Assembly (NCBI GenBank): GCA_023380675.1
Contig: JAMCRS010000169.1
Coordinates: 8,498-22,320, forward strand
DNA from: Chloroflexota bacterium
Lineage (GTDB): Bacteria; Chloroflexota; Anaerolineae; UBA4142
Direction: 5' to 3'
Length of the DNA stretch: 13,823 nucleotides
Under the pieces are notes generated by a model that ran no database searches, was not told where the DNA came from, and saw nothing but the letters and a program-made list of their open reading frames with translations. The first letter of the stretch is position 1. Each line of letters opens with the position of its first letter. Positions 1 to 6,329 of the stretch are shown here, piece by piece. Position numbers and translations under genes: made by a program.

Positions 1-2359
1 GCTGAAGCAAGACGAGGAGCTTGGCCGTGTCGGCGAAGTGCAGCCCGGTCGTCGGCTCGTCGAGCAGATAGAGGGTGTGGCCCGCCGCGCGGCGGCCCAG
101 CTCCTTGGCGAGCTTGACGCGCTGCGCTTCGCCGCCCGAAAGCGTCGTCGCCGGCTGCCCGAGCTGCAAATAACCGAGCCCGACCTGCGTCATGAGGCCG
201 AGGCGGGAGAGCGCGGCGGGGACCTCGCCAAAGACCTTGAGCGCCTCTTCGATCGTCAGGTCGAGCACCTGCGCGATGTTATAGCCGCTGTATTCGACGG
301 CCAACACCTCGTGTTTGAACCTTCGCCCGTGACACGCGGGACACCGCACGAGAACGTCCGGCAAAAAGTGCATCTTGACGGACAGTACGCCCGCGCCTTC
401 GCACCGCTCGCACCGGCCGCCCGGAACATTGAAGGAAAAATGCCGCGCCGAGAGTCCGCGGGCGCGCGCCTCCGGCGCCGCGGCAAACGCTGCGCGGATC
501 GGACCGTACGCGTCGGTATAGGTGGCGGCGTTCGAGCGCGGCATGCGTATCAGCGGGCTCTGGTCGACGGTCACGACCTTGTCGACATACTCCCAGCCGT
601 CGATCGCGTCGTGCGCTCCCGGAGCCTCGCTCGCACCGTAGAACCGCCGGCGCGCGGCGCGGTCGAGAATGTCGAACACGAGCGACGATTTGCCGGACCC
701 GGAGACGCCGGTGATCGCGACGAGCTTCCCGAGGGGCAGCGCGACATTGATATTCTTGAGGTTGTGCTCGCGCGCGCCGCGGATCATCAAGTGATGCGTA
801 TTCCCCGTTCGCCTCGCGCGGGGGGCCTCGGCCGTCGGCGGTGCTGATAGGTATCGCCCGGTGATCGATTCGCCGCACGCCGCTACCTCGGCGGGCGACC
901 CGGATACGACGATGCGGCCGCCATCTTTGCCCGCGCCCGGGCCGATGTCGACGACGTGGTCGGCCGCGCGCAGCACCTGGAGGTCGTGCTCGATCACGAG
1001 GACCGTGTTCCCGAGGTCGCGCAGCTGTTGGAGCACGGAAATCAACCGGCCGGTATCACGCGGGTGAAGGCCGATCGTCGGCTCGTCGAGAACGTACAGG
1101 ACCCCGGTGAGCCCCGAGCCCAGGAGCGCCGCGAGCCGCAAGCGCTGCGCCTCGCCCGCCGATAGGGTTGGCGAAGCGCGCTCGAGCGTGAGATAGCCGA
1201 CGCCCACGTCGACCAGGCGGCGGACGCGATCTCGCAAATCGGCCACAATCGGCTCGGCGACCAGCCACTCGTCAGCCGAAAGGATTTCCTTCAAGCGGTT
1301 GAGCCAGTGCGCGAGTTCGGTCAGCGGCAAGCGCGCGACGTCGACGATCGGCTGTCCGGCGAGGGTCACCCCGCGCGCCGCCGGGGACAAGCGGGTGCCC
1401 TGGCAGTCCGGACACATCTGCTCGGAGAGGAGCGGGTCCATCTTTTCTCGATAGCCGGGATCGTGAATGTGCTCCGCATACCGGCGCAGCAGAATCGGCA
1501 CAATGCCTTCGAAATTCCCGCGGCTCACGGCGTCCGGCGGCCGGATGCCGGCAAAGTGCGCGCGGAATTGCGGGCTGCTCACGCCATAGTAGAGCAAATC
1601 GCGCTGGACCGCGCCGAATTGTTTGACCGGCTGTTTGGGGTCGAATTCAAAACCGTAATGCTTGCCCGCCTGCCGGAGCGTCTTGGAATGGTAGGCGATG
1701 TAAGCGCGGTTCCATCCGTGAACCGCGCCGTCGGCGATGCTCAACTCCGGATCGACGAGGGCGTCGAGATTCGGCTGCATCACCAAACCCAAACCCGTGC
1801 AAGTGGGGCAGGCGCCGGCGGGTTTGTTGAAGGACAGGTTCGCCATCCCGATTTCCGGAATCGGATGGCCGCAATGGGGACACGGAAAAAACTCGGCGTC
1901 ACTAGCCTGGTCGCTCGGACCGCCGCCCGCTGCGCCGACAGATTCATCGTCCCAGATTTCGCCGCCGCTCACGTCGTGCGACGGGGGGATATCAGCGCCG
2001 CACGATGGGCAGGGACGATGGCCGAGGCGCGCGTAGAGGACACGCAAGTAGGTAAATACCTCGGTGACCGTGCCTACGGTCGAGCGCGGACTGCGGTTGG
2101 CGAGATGCTGGTCGACGCTGATCGAAGGCATCAGTCCTTCGATCGCATCAACCTGCGGCTTGCTCAGCCCGAACGTCACCAGCCCCAAGGACTCTAGGAA
2201 CTGGCGCTGCCCCTCTTTGTGGAGCGTGTCGAAAGCGAGTGTGGATTTGCCGGAACCGGAGAGACCGGTAAAGACGACGAGCTTGTTCTTGGGGATCGTG
2301 AGGGTGACGTTCTTGAGGTTGTGAAGGCGCGCGCCCCGAATCGTGATTTCGCCCTGCAA
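1..2359 (-). CDS. uvrA: UvrA-family ABC ATPase, UvrA2/DrrC-like, 3' end outside the window
   Basis: UvrA proteins are dimeric tandem-ABC ATPases that find damaged DNA; the class I form hands it to UvrB. The 786 residues visible here show Walker A GLSGSGKST (32-40), signature LSAGEAQR (399-406) and Walker B LYVLDEPT (421-428) in the first half. The second half has GVSGSGKSS (551-559), LSGGEAQR (740-747) and LYLLDEPT (763-770). Cysteine pairs lie at 117/120, 160/163, 184/187, 316/319, 650/653 and 673/676. Only about 40 residues separate the 117/120 and 160/163 pairs, where class I UvrA has roughly 130 including the UvrB-binding domain. The gap is filled by a Gly/Ser/Asp-rich stretch. This fits the UvrA2 class (Deinococcus UvrA2, Streptomyces DrrC), linked to tolerance of DNA-binding drugs. 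The TTG start was chosen because GGAGGT lies 6 nt upstream and the next residues (QGEITIRGARLHNLKNV) match the family N-terminus. UvrA is usually about 840-940 residues, so the C-terminal 50-150 are missing at the edge. Family assignment is certain; the subclass is inferred. Confidence 0.95.
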   Translation of the reverse strand, partial: MQGEITIRGARLHNLKNVTLTIPKNKLVVFTGLSGSGKSTLAFDTLHKEGQRQFLESLGLVTFGLSKPQVDAIEGLMPSISVDQHLANRSPRSTVGTVTEVFTYLRVLYARLGHRPCPSCGADIPPSHDVSGGEIWDDESVGAAGGGPSDQASDAEFFPCPHCGHPIPEIGMANLSFNKPAGACPTCTGLGLVMQPNLDALVDPELSIADGAVHGWNRAYIAYHSKTLRQAGKHYGFEFDPKQPVKQFGAVQRDLLYYGVSSPQFRAHFAGIRPPDAVSRGNFEGIVPILLRRYAEHIHDPGYREKMDPLLSEQMCPDCQGTRLSPAARGVTLAGQPIVDVARLPLTELAHWLNRLKEILSADEWLVAEPIVADLRDRVRRLVDVGVGYLTLERASPTLSAGEAQRLRLAALLGSGLTGVLYVLDEPTIGLHPRDTGRLISVLQQLRDLGNTVLVIEHDLQVLRAADHVVDIGPGAGKDGGRIVVSGSPAEVAACGESITGRYLSAPPTAEAPRARRTGNTHHLMIRGAREHNLKNINVALPLGKLVAITGVSGSGKSSLVFDILDRAARRRFYGASEAPGAHDAIDGWEYVDKVVTVDQSPLIRMPRSNAATYTDAYGPIRAAFAAAPEARARGLSARHFSFNVPGGRCERCEGAGVLSVKMHFLPDVLVRCPACHGRRFKHEVLAVEYSGYNIAQVLDLTIEEALKVFGEVPAALSRLGLMTQVGLGYLQLGQPATTLSGGEAQRVKLAKELGRRAAGHTLYLLDEPTTGLHFADTAKLLVLLQ

Positions 2360-2365
2360 AGGCCC

Positions 2366-2371
2366 ACCTCC
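2366..2371 (-). promoter_or_regulatory. Ribosome binding site that fixes a TTG start for uvrA
   Basis: GGAGGT on the minus strand ends 6 nt before the TTG codon at 2359. No in-frame ATG or GTG fits the UvrA N-terminus, so this site decides the start. Confidence 0.8.
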
Positions 2372-2435
2372 GTATGCTCAAGGGTCTGCTCTTTGGGCAT
2401 TCTTGAGAGATGGTCAAAAATACGTCTAGCTGGAC

Positions 2436-3320
2436 TTAGAGGAACTCGCCCCGGGCAATCGTGAGGGCCCGGCCGCCGACGGAAACGCTGATGTGCCCAT
2501 CCTTTTCGGAGGCTCTCAGGAGCAGGAGAGAGGGCCGGCCGATCTCATAGCCTTGCTCGACCTTGACGTCGATCTCAGGCCGTCCCCAGTAGCGGTGCTT
2601 GACAAGATACCCGGCGAGACACCCGTTGCCGCTGCCCGTGGCGGGGTCTTCGGGAATGCCGAAATAGTCGACAAAGACCCGCACGCTGATGTCATTTTCG
2701 GGGCGATGCGGCTCGGGGCAAAAGATCAAAATGCTCTTGGCCTCGGTATTGGCGATGAGCTCAAAGAATTTGTCCTTGACGGTCTGGGCGCGTTTGAGGG
2801 AGGCGAGGGTCTTGAGCGGGACGATAAAGAAAGGCAGCCCGGTTGAGACTTGCTCGATCGGCAAGCGCGGATCGATCTCGTCGGGGGTGAGGCTGAGGAT
2901 GGGGGCGACGGTCTCCGGCGTCAGGCGCGGCCCGAAGGTGGGCTCGATTTGTTTCATCCAATAGGTGCCGCTCCCCACGCCGGCGCTAAGGGTCACCGGG
3001 ATCTGCCCCACCTTGAGATTGAGAAGAATCTTGTCGGCGGCCCCGCGGAGAACCTCGGTCCGGAGGATATGCGCCGTGCCGAGCGTCGGGTGACCGGCGA
3101 AAGGGACCTCTTCTTTGGGCGTAAAGATGCGCACGTCGAACCCGCCGTCGCGCGGGGTCTCGGAGAGAATAAAGGTGGTCTCGGAATAGTTCATCTCCAG
3201 AGCGATCCGCTGCATTTCCGCATCCGACAAGGCCTGGCCGCCCCGAAAGACGGCAAGTTGGTTGCCGGCGTATTTTTCCTCGGCAAAGACGTCCACGATG
3301 TAAAAGGTCAGTTGCCCCAT
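2436..3320 (-). CDS. PhzF family isomerase/epimerase-like protein
   Basis: PhzF-fold proteins are cytosolic, cofactor-free isomerases; the name-giving member acts in phenazine synthesis, but most members have unknown substrates. The 294-residue product shows the family hallmarks. An N-terminal FYIVDVFAEEKYAGNQLAVF leads to the glutamate equivalent to PhzF catalytic Glu45 (E47, in MNYSETTFI). The GHPTLGTAHIL motif follows at 76-86 and the second-half motif DPATGSGNGCLAGYL at 225-239. Length and the two-half layout match the family (about 260-300). An ATG 21 bp upstream (3341) is also in frame, but GGGAGG lies just ahead of the ATG at 3320 and the family N-terminus begins there, so 3320 was chosen. 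The gene ends 76 bp before uvrA on the same strand and may be co-transcribed with it. No phenazine genes are nearby, so a phenazine role is not supported. Confidence 0.93.
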   Translation of the reverse strand: MGQLTFYIVDVFAEEKYAGNQLAVFRGGQALSDAEMQRIALEMNYSETTFILSETPRDGGFDVRIFTPKEEVPFAGHPTLGTAHILRTEVLRGAADKILLNLKVGQIPVTLSAGVGSGTYWMKQIEPTFGPRLTPETVAPILSLTPDEIDPRLPIEQVSTGLPFFIVPLKTLASLKRAQTVKDKFFELIANTEAKSILIFCPEPHRPENDISVRVFVDYFGIPEDPATGSGNGCLAGYLVKHRYWGRPEIDVKVEQGYEIGRPSLLLLRASEKDGHISVSVGGRALTIARGEFL

Positions 3321-3359
3321 CTTTCCTCCCTCCCGTGCCATGGTGTATGAACAGCGCCC

Positions 3360-3388
3360 ATCATAATCGATGGAACAAAAAGATGCAA
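3360..3388 (-). promoter_or_regulatory. Candidate sigma70-type promoter for the phzF-like gene
   Basis: On the minus strand a -35 like TTGCAT (3383-3388) is followed after 17 nt by a -10 TATGAT (3360-3365, 5 of 6 consensus bases). Initiation would fall near 3353, giving a leader of about 33 nt. The -35 box is weak. Confidence 0.4.
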
Positions 3389-3455
3389 CCGACGTTAAAC
3401 ACAGAATGCGGTCACAACACTCGGCGGCTCTCCGTCAACCACGAAGGATGTGCAG

Positions 3456-4544
3456 ATGGCGATCCTTGCGGCTCTCGTCGGCTTGCTCCTCATAGTCGTC
3501 AGCCTCTTCGACGGTTTCGATACGATCGTCTCGCCGCGCCGGGTGAACCGGCCGGTGCGACTCACGCGCGTCTTTTATCGCGCCACCTGGAGCCCTTGGC
3601 GCGCGATCGCGCGCCGCATCCGTAAGAAAGGCCGGCGCGAGACGATGCTGAGCTATTTTGGACCGCTGTCGCTTCTCTTGTTGCTGCTGGTGTGGGCCGT
3701 GAACCTGATTATCGGGTTTGGCCTGTTGTTCTGGGCTCTGGGTTCACCACTGACGACGTCTTTTGGTCCCTCCACCTTTGGGGTTGACCTTTACTTGAGC
3801 GGGGCGACGTTCACGACGCTCGGGTTGGGGGATGTCACTCCGCATACCGCGGCGGCGCGAGCCTTGATGGTAGCCGAAGGGGGGATGGGACTCGGTTTTC
3901 TGGCGCTCGTCCTGAGCTACCTGCCCCCGCTCAACACCGAGTTCGCCGAGCGCGAGGTCAACGTTTCGCTCCTGGACGAGCGCGCGGGCTCTCCGCCGAC
4001 GGCGCTCGAATTGCTGCGGCGCAACTGTACCGAAGACGGAATGGAGGGCGTGGACGCCTTCCTGCGCGAGTGGGAAAGGTGGTCCGCCGAACTGATGGAG
4101 AGCCACCTGTCGTATCCGGTCCTCGCCTACTTTCGCTCCCAGCACGAGAATCAATCGTGGGTGGCGGCGCTCACCATGGTCCTGGATCTGTGTGCGCTCG
4201 TGCTCGTAGGGGTGGACGGGGTGCCGGAGGGACCCGCGCGGCTGACGTTTGCAATGGCACGGCACGTGGGCGCGGACCTGAGCCAGGTGTTCAAGACACC
4301 GCCGCGCATGCCCGAATTAGACCGGCTACCCCCGGCCGACCTGGCCCGGCTGCGTGCGGAACTCGCGAAGGCAGGGGCTGCGCTCCGCGCGGGGCCGGCC
4401 GCCGACGCGCGGCTCGCCGAGCTGAGGCGTATGTACGAACCCTACGTGAATGCGCTCGCCGCCTATCTGGTGATGGAACTTCCACCCTGGATACCGCCGG
4501 CGAACGTCCACGACAATTGGCAGGTGACCGCGTGGGAGTTGTGA
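3456..4544 (+). CDS. Single-pore ion channel family membrane protein (potassium-channel-like)
   Basis: The product (362 residues) looks like a bacterial ion-channel-family protein of the inner membrane. An N-terminal hydrophobic segment (about 2-17) is followed by a basic loop (27-62). Next come a strong transmembrane helix (70-95), a pore-loop region with TLGLGD at 121-126, and a last transmembrane helix (136-157). The remaining 200 residues are a soluble, mostly helical tail without a recognised ligand-binding domain. TLGLGD lies where potassium channels carry TVGYGD, so the filter tyrosine is replaced by leucine; ion selectivity cannot be assumed. A GTG at 3450 is in frame, but AAGGA (3444-3448) is 7 nt from the ATG at 3456 and only 1 nt from the GTG, so the ATG was chosen. 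The superoxide dismutase gene follows 121 bp downstream on the same strand, probably in the same transcript. Confidence 0.85.
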   Translation: MAILAALVGLLLIVVSLFDGFDTIVSPRRVNRPVRLTRVFYRATWSPWRAIARRIRKKGRRETMLSYFGPLSLLLLLLVWAVNLIIGFGLLFWALGSPLTTSFGPSTFGVDLYLSGATFTTLGLGDVTPHTAAARALMVAEGGMGLGFLALVLSYLPPLNTEFAEREVNVSLLDERAGSPPTALELLRRNCTEDGMEGVDAFLREWERWSAELMESHLSYPVLAYFRSQHENQSWVAALTMVLDLCALVLVGVDGVPEGPARLTFAMARHVGADLSQVFKTPPRMPELDRLPPADLARLRAELAKAGAALRAGPAADARLAELRRMYEPYVNALAAYLVMELPPWIPPANVHDNWQVTAWEL

Positions 4545-4558
4545 GGAAAGGCAGAAGG

Positions 4559-4663
4559 ATGAAGAGTTGGATGGCGGGATGGTTACATAAACGGACAGTT
4601 GGGAAAATCAAATCGGCCATGGGACACGACGCGGTCGTGTTCGATGGCCACCAAGGAGGCTGA
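4559..4663 (+). CDS. Possible small ORF (34 codons) ahead of sodA
   Basis: A short frame with AGGAAAGG (4544-4551) 7 nt before its ATG encodes a basic, Trp-rich start ([18 protein letters not shown]) and ends 2 nt before the sodA start codon. Its last codons overlap the sodA ribosome site (AAGGAGG, 4653-4659), so it could couple translation of the two. No family is recognised. The frame may be open by chance, as the same frame is open upstream through the channel gene. Confidence 0.25.
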   Translation: MKSWMAGWLHKRTVGKIKSAMGHDAVVFDGHQGG

Positions 4664-4665
4664 CG

Positions 4666-5277
4666 ATGGCTTTCGAATTACCCCCACTTCCGTATGCCTA
4701 TAATGCATTGGAGCCCTACATCGACGAACGGACGATGCATCTCCATCATGACAAGCATCATGCGGCATACGTGAACAATCTAAATACGGCGCTCGAAAAG
4801 CACCCTGACCTGCAGAAATGGAGTCTCGAGGACCTGATGACCAAGATCAATCAGGTGCCGGAGGACATCCGCACGACCGTGCGCAATAACGGCGGCGGCG
4901 GCATTAACCATGCCATGTTCTGGCAAATCATGGCCCCGAACGCGGGGGGCGAACCGAGCGGCCCGCTCGCACAGGCGATCCAGCAGACGTTTGGGAATTT
5001 CGCCGCCTTTAAAGACCAGCTGACGAAAGCGGGGATGGGGCGCTTTGGGAGCGGCTGGGCGTGGCTGGTGCTCGACAACGGCAAGCTCGCCATCACGAGC
5101 ACGGCGAATCAGGACAGCCCGCTCATGGAGGGCAAGCAGCCGGTGATGGGCGTGGACGTCTGGGAGCACGCGTACTATTTAAAGTACGAGAACCGGCGGA
5201 ATGAATATCTGGCCGCGTGGTGGAACGTGGTGAACTGGCCGGAGATTCAAAAGCGGTACGAGCGGATGCGCAAATGA
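4666..5277 (+). CDS. sodA: Superoxide dismutase, Mn/Fe family (Mn-type features)
   Basis: This enzyme converts superoxide into oxygen and hydrogen peroxide, normally in the cytoplasm; no signal peptide is seen. The 203 residues are the usual length. Metal ligands are visible as H27 (in [12 protein letters not shown]), H82 (in NHAMFW), D164 and H168 (in [11 protein letters not shown]). The gateway tyrosine is Y35. The outer-sphere glutamine sits at Q149 in [10 protein letters not shown], as in Mn enzymes, and glycines fill the position where Fe enzymes carry their glutamine ([11 protein letters not shown]), so manganese use is favoured; a cambialistic enzyme is not excluded. AAGGAGG (4653-4659) lies 6 nt before the ATG. 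No separate promoter was seen, and the gene probably shares a transcript with the upstream channel gene. Confidence 0.97.
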   Translation: MAFELPPLPYAYNALEPYIDERTMHLHHDKHHAAYVNNLNTALEKHPDLQKWSLEDLMTKINQVPEDIRTTVRNNGGGGINHAMFWQIMAPNAGGEPSGPLAQAIQQTFGNFAAFKDQLTKAGMGRFGSGWAWLVLDNGKLAITSTANQDSPLMEGKQPVMGVDVWEHAYYLKYENRRNEYLAAWWNVVNWPEIQKRYERMRK

Positions 5278-5302
5278 GCGAATGAGAGCAGCAGAGGAGC
5301 AG

Positions 5303-5351
5303 GGGCGAAAGCTCCCGCAAAGTCAACGGGCGAAAGCCCCGCACAGTCAAC
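5303..5351 (+). repeat. Tandem repeat of two GAAA-tetraloop hairpin units
   Basis: Two near-identical units of 25 and 24 bp (5303-5327 and 5328-5351) each begin GGGCGAAAGC and end AGTCAAC. Each can fold as a small hairpin with a GAAA (GNRA) loop; in the second the stem is a perfect GGGC/GCCC. A further GGGC follows at 5352. They lie just downstream of the sodA stop and may sit in its 3' untranslated RNA. Confidence 0.7.
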
Positions 5352-5399
5352 GGGCCTAGGCAGAAAGCAAAACGGGTGATGCGCGGGATCTAGCGCCCT

Positions 5400-5438
5400 G
5401 AGCGGAGTCGACTTGTCCGAGGCGAGTCGACTCCGCTC
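5400..5438. repeat. Perfect 14-bp inverted repeat (hairpin) downstream of sodA
   Basis: GAGCGGAGTCGACT (5400-5413) and its exact reverse complement (5425-5438) flank an 11-nt loop. No T-run follows, so it is not a canonical intrinsic terminator. It could act as a Rho-type mRNA end, a REP-like element or a protein site. The flanks also carry a direct repeat (GCGCCCTGAGCG / GCGCCTGAGCG), which suggests a mobile REP-like unit. The rest of the 5278-5530 stretch shows no gene. Confidence 0.75.
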
Positions 5439-5534
5439 GCGCCTGAGCGCAGTTCGAACCGCACCGCCGATCGCCTCCCCGCTGAAATCAAACGCCCGCA
5501 CCATAACACGAACATTAGCCCTGGCCAATGGGTG

Positions 5535-5562
5535 TTGACTATCGACCTGTTCGTGCTATACT
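5535..5562 (+). promoter_or_regulatory. Sigma70-type promoter of the tetR gene
   Basis: TTGACT (5535-5540, 5 of 6 consensus bases) and TATACT (5557-5562, 5 of 6) are separated by 16 nt. The start of transcription would be near 5569, giving a leader of about 42 nt. This is the best promoter match in the window. Confidence 0.7.
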
Positions 5563-5583
5563 ATTAATTGACTGATTAATTAA
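5563..5583. promoter_or_regulatory. Candidate TetR operator: AT-rich palindrome at the transcription start
   Basis: The arms TTAATT (5564-5569) and AATTAA (5578-5583) form an interrupted palindrome immediately after the -10 box, over the predicted transcription start. The site contrasts with the GC-rich surroundings. TetR-family repressors commonly bind such palindromes over their own promoters, so autorepression is likely but unproven. Confidence 0.45.
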
Positions 5584-5610
5584 CAGGGATTGGAGTGAAA
5601 CCAATACACC

Positions 5611-6219
5611 ATGGCCAGAACACCCAAAGCAGTTGAGGACCGGCGTGAACAAATTATGGATGCTGCCTTGCGCGTCTTTGCAGAAAAAGGGTTTGCGAGA
5701 GCAACCAACAAGGATATTGCGGACGAGGCGGGGATTACGCCCGGCCTCATCTACCACTACTTTCCGAGCAAGCAAGCGCTTCTTCAGGCCATCGTAGACG
5801 CGCGGTCTCCGGCCCGGCTCATCCGCTCGTTTCCGGTCGAGATGCTCGCCCAGCCGCCCGAACCCATGCTGCGCTTTCTGGCCCTGAGAATGCTCGCCTT
5901 TGCGGAGGAGGAAGCGTTCGTCCGGGTGCTCCGCGTGTTCCTGTCCGAGTCGATTCACAATCCGGAAATATCAGCCCTGGTCAGCGTGCCTGTCCAGGCG
6001 GCAACCCAGCTGCTGGGGGACTATGTGACGGCAAAAATGGAGAGCGGAGAACTAAGGCGGACGGACCCCGCTCTCGTCGCCCAGATGTTTTTCGGGAGCA
6101 TCATGAGCGTCGTGCTGCGCCGGCAAATCATGCGCGATCCCGCGGGATTGGAATTCACGCACGAGCAAATCGCGGACAATATCGTCGATACGACGCTAAG
6201 AGGTTTGCTGCCGCGGTAA
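5611..6219 (+). CDS. TetR/AcrR family transcriptional regulator
   Basis: The 202-residue protein has a typical TetR DNA-binding head at about 10-58. Helix 1 is in RREQIMDAALRVFAEKGF, the helix-turn-helix in ATNKDIADEAGITPGLIY, and the HYFPSKQALLQAIV signature follows. The C-terminal two thirds is a helical ligand-binding and dimer domain with no recognisable specificity. The ATG at 5611 is the first in-frame start after a TGA at 5596. The nearest Shine-Dalgarno-like GGAG (5592-5595) is 15 nt away, so initiation may be weak. It precedes the Rph-like gene on the same strand by 110 bp and probably controls it together with itself; the ligand would be a small hydrophobic or drug-like molecule by family analogy only. 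Confidence 0.95.
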   Translation: MARTPKAVEDRREQIMDAALRVFAEKGFARATNKDIADEAGITPGLIYHYFPSKQALLQAIVDARSPARLIRSFPVEMLAQPPEPMLRFLALRMLAFAEEEAFVRVLRVFLSESIHNPEISALVSVPVQAATQLLGDYVTAKMESGELRRTDPALVAQMFFGSIMSVVLRRQIMRDPAGLEFTHEQIADNIVDTTLRGLLPR

Positions 6220-6220
6220 T

Positions 6221-6285
6221 AGGGCGCGGTTCGGGCATCCCGGGCGGAGCCCCGCGCACTTCGGGGCGCAGTCGAAGGACGCCCT
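6221..6285 (+). other. Structured spacer: three-stem (cloverleaf-like) element between tetR and the Rph-like gene
   Basis: An outer stem AGGGCG (6221-6226) / CGCCCT (6280-6285) encloses two hairpins: CGGG-CAT-CCCG (6232-6242) and GCCCCG-7nt-CGGGGC (6249-6267). The element starts 1 nt after the tetR stop. In RNA it could act as a processing or attenuation structure; in DNA it could be a REP-like insertion. No T-run follows. Confidence 0.5.
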
Positions 6286-6329
6286 CGCAGTGCCAAGTGG
6301 GCAATCAGTTTCTGAAAAAGGAGCCGAAG

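Noticed and set aside
38..847. Open frames on the plus strand across the uvrA region (also 1307-2197)
   Set aside because: They are shadows of the minus-strand uvrA, which reads without a stop from 2359 to the window edge with all ABC motifs.
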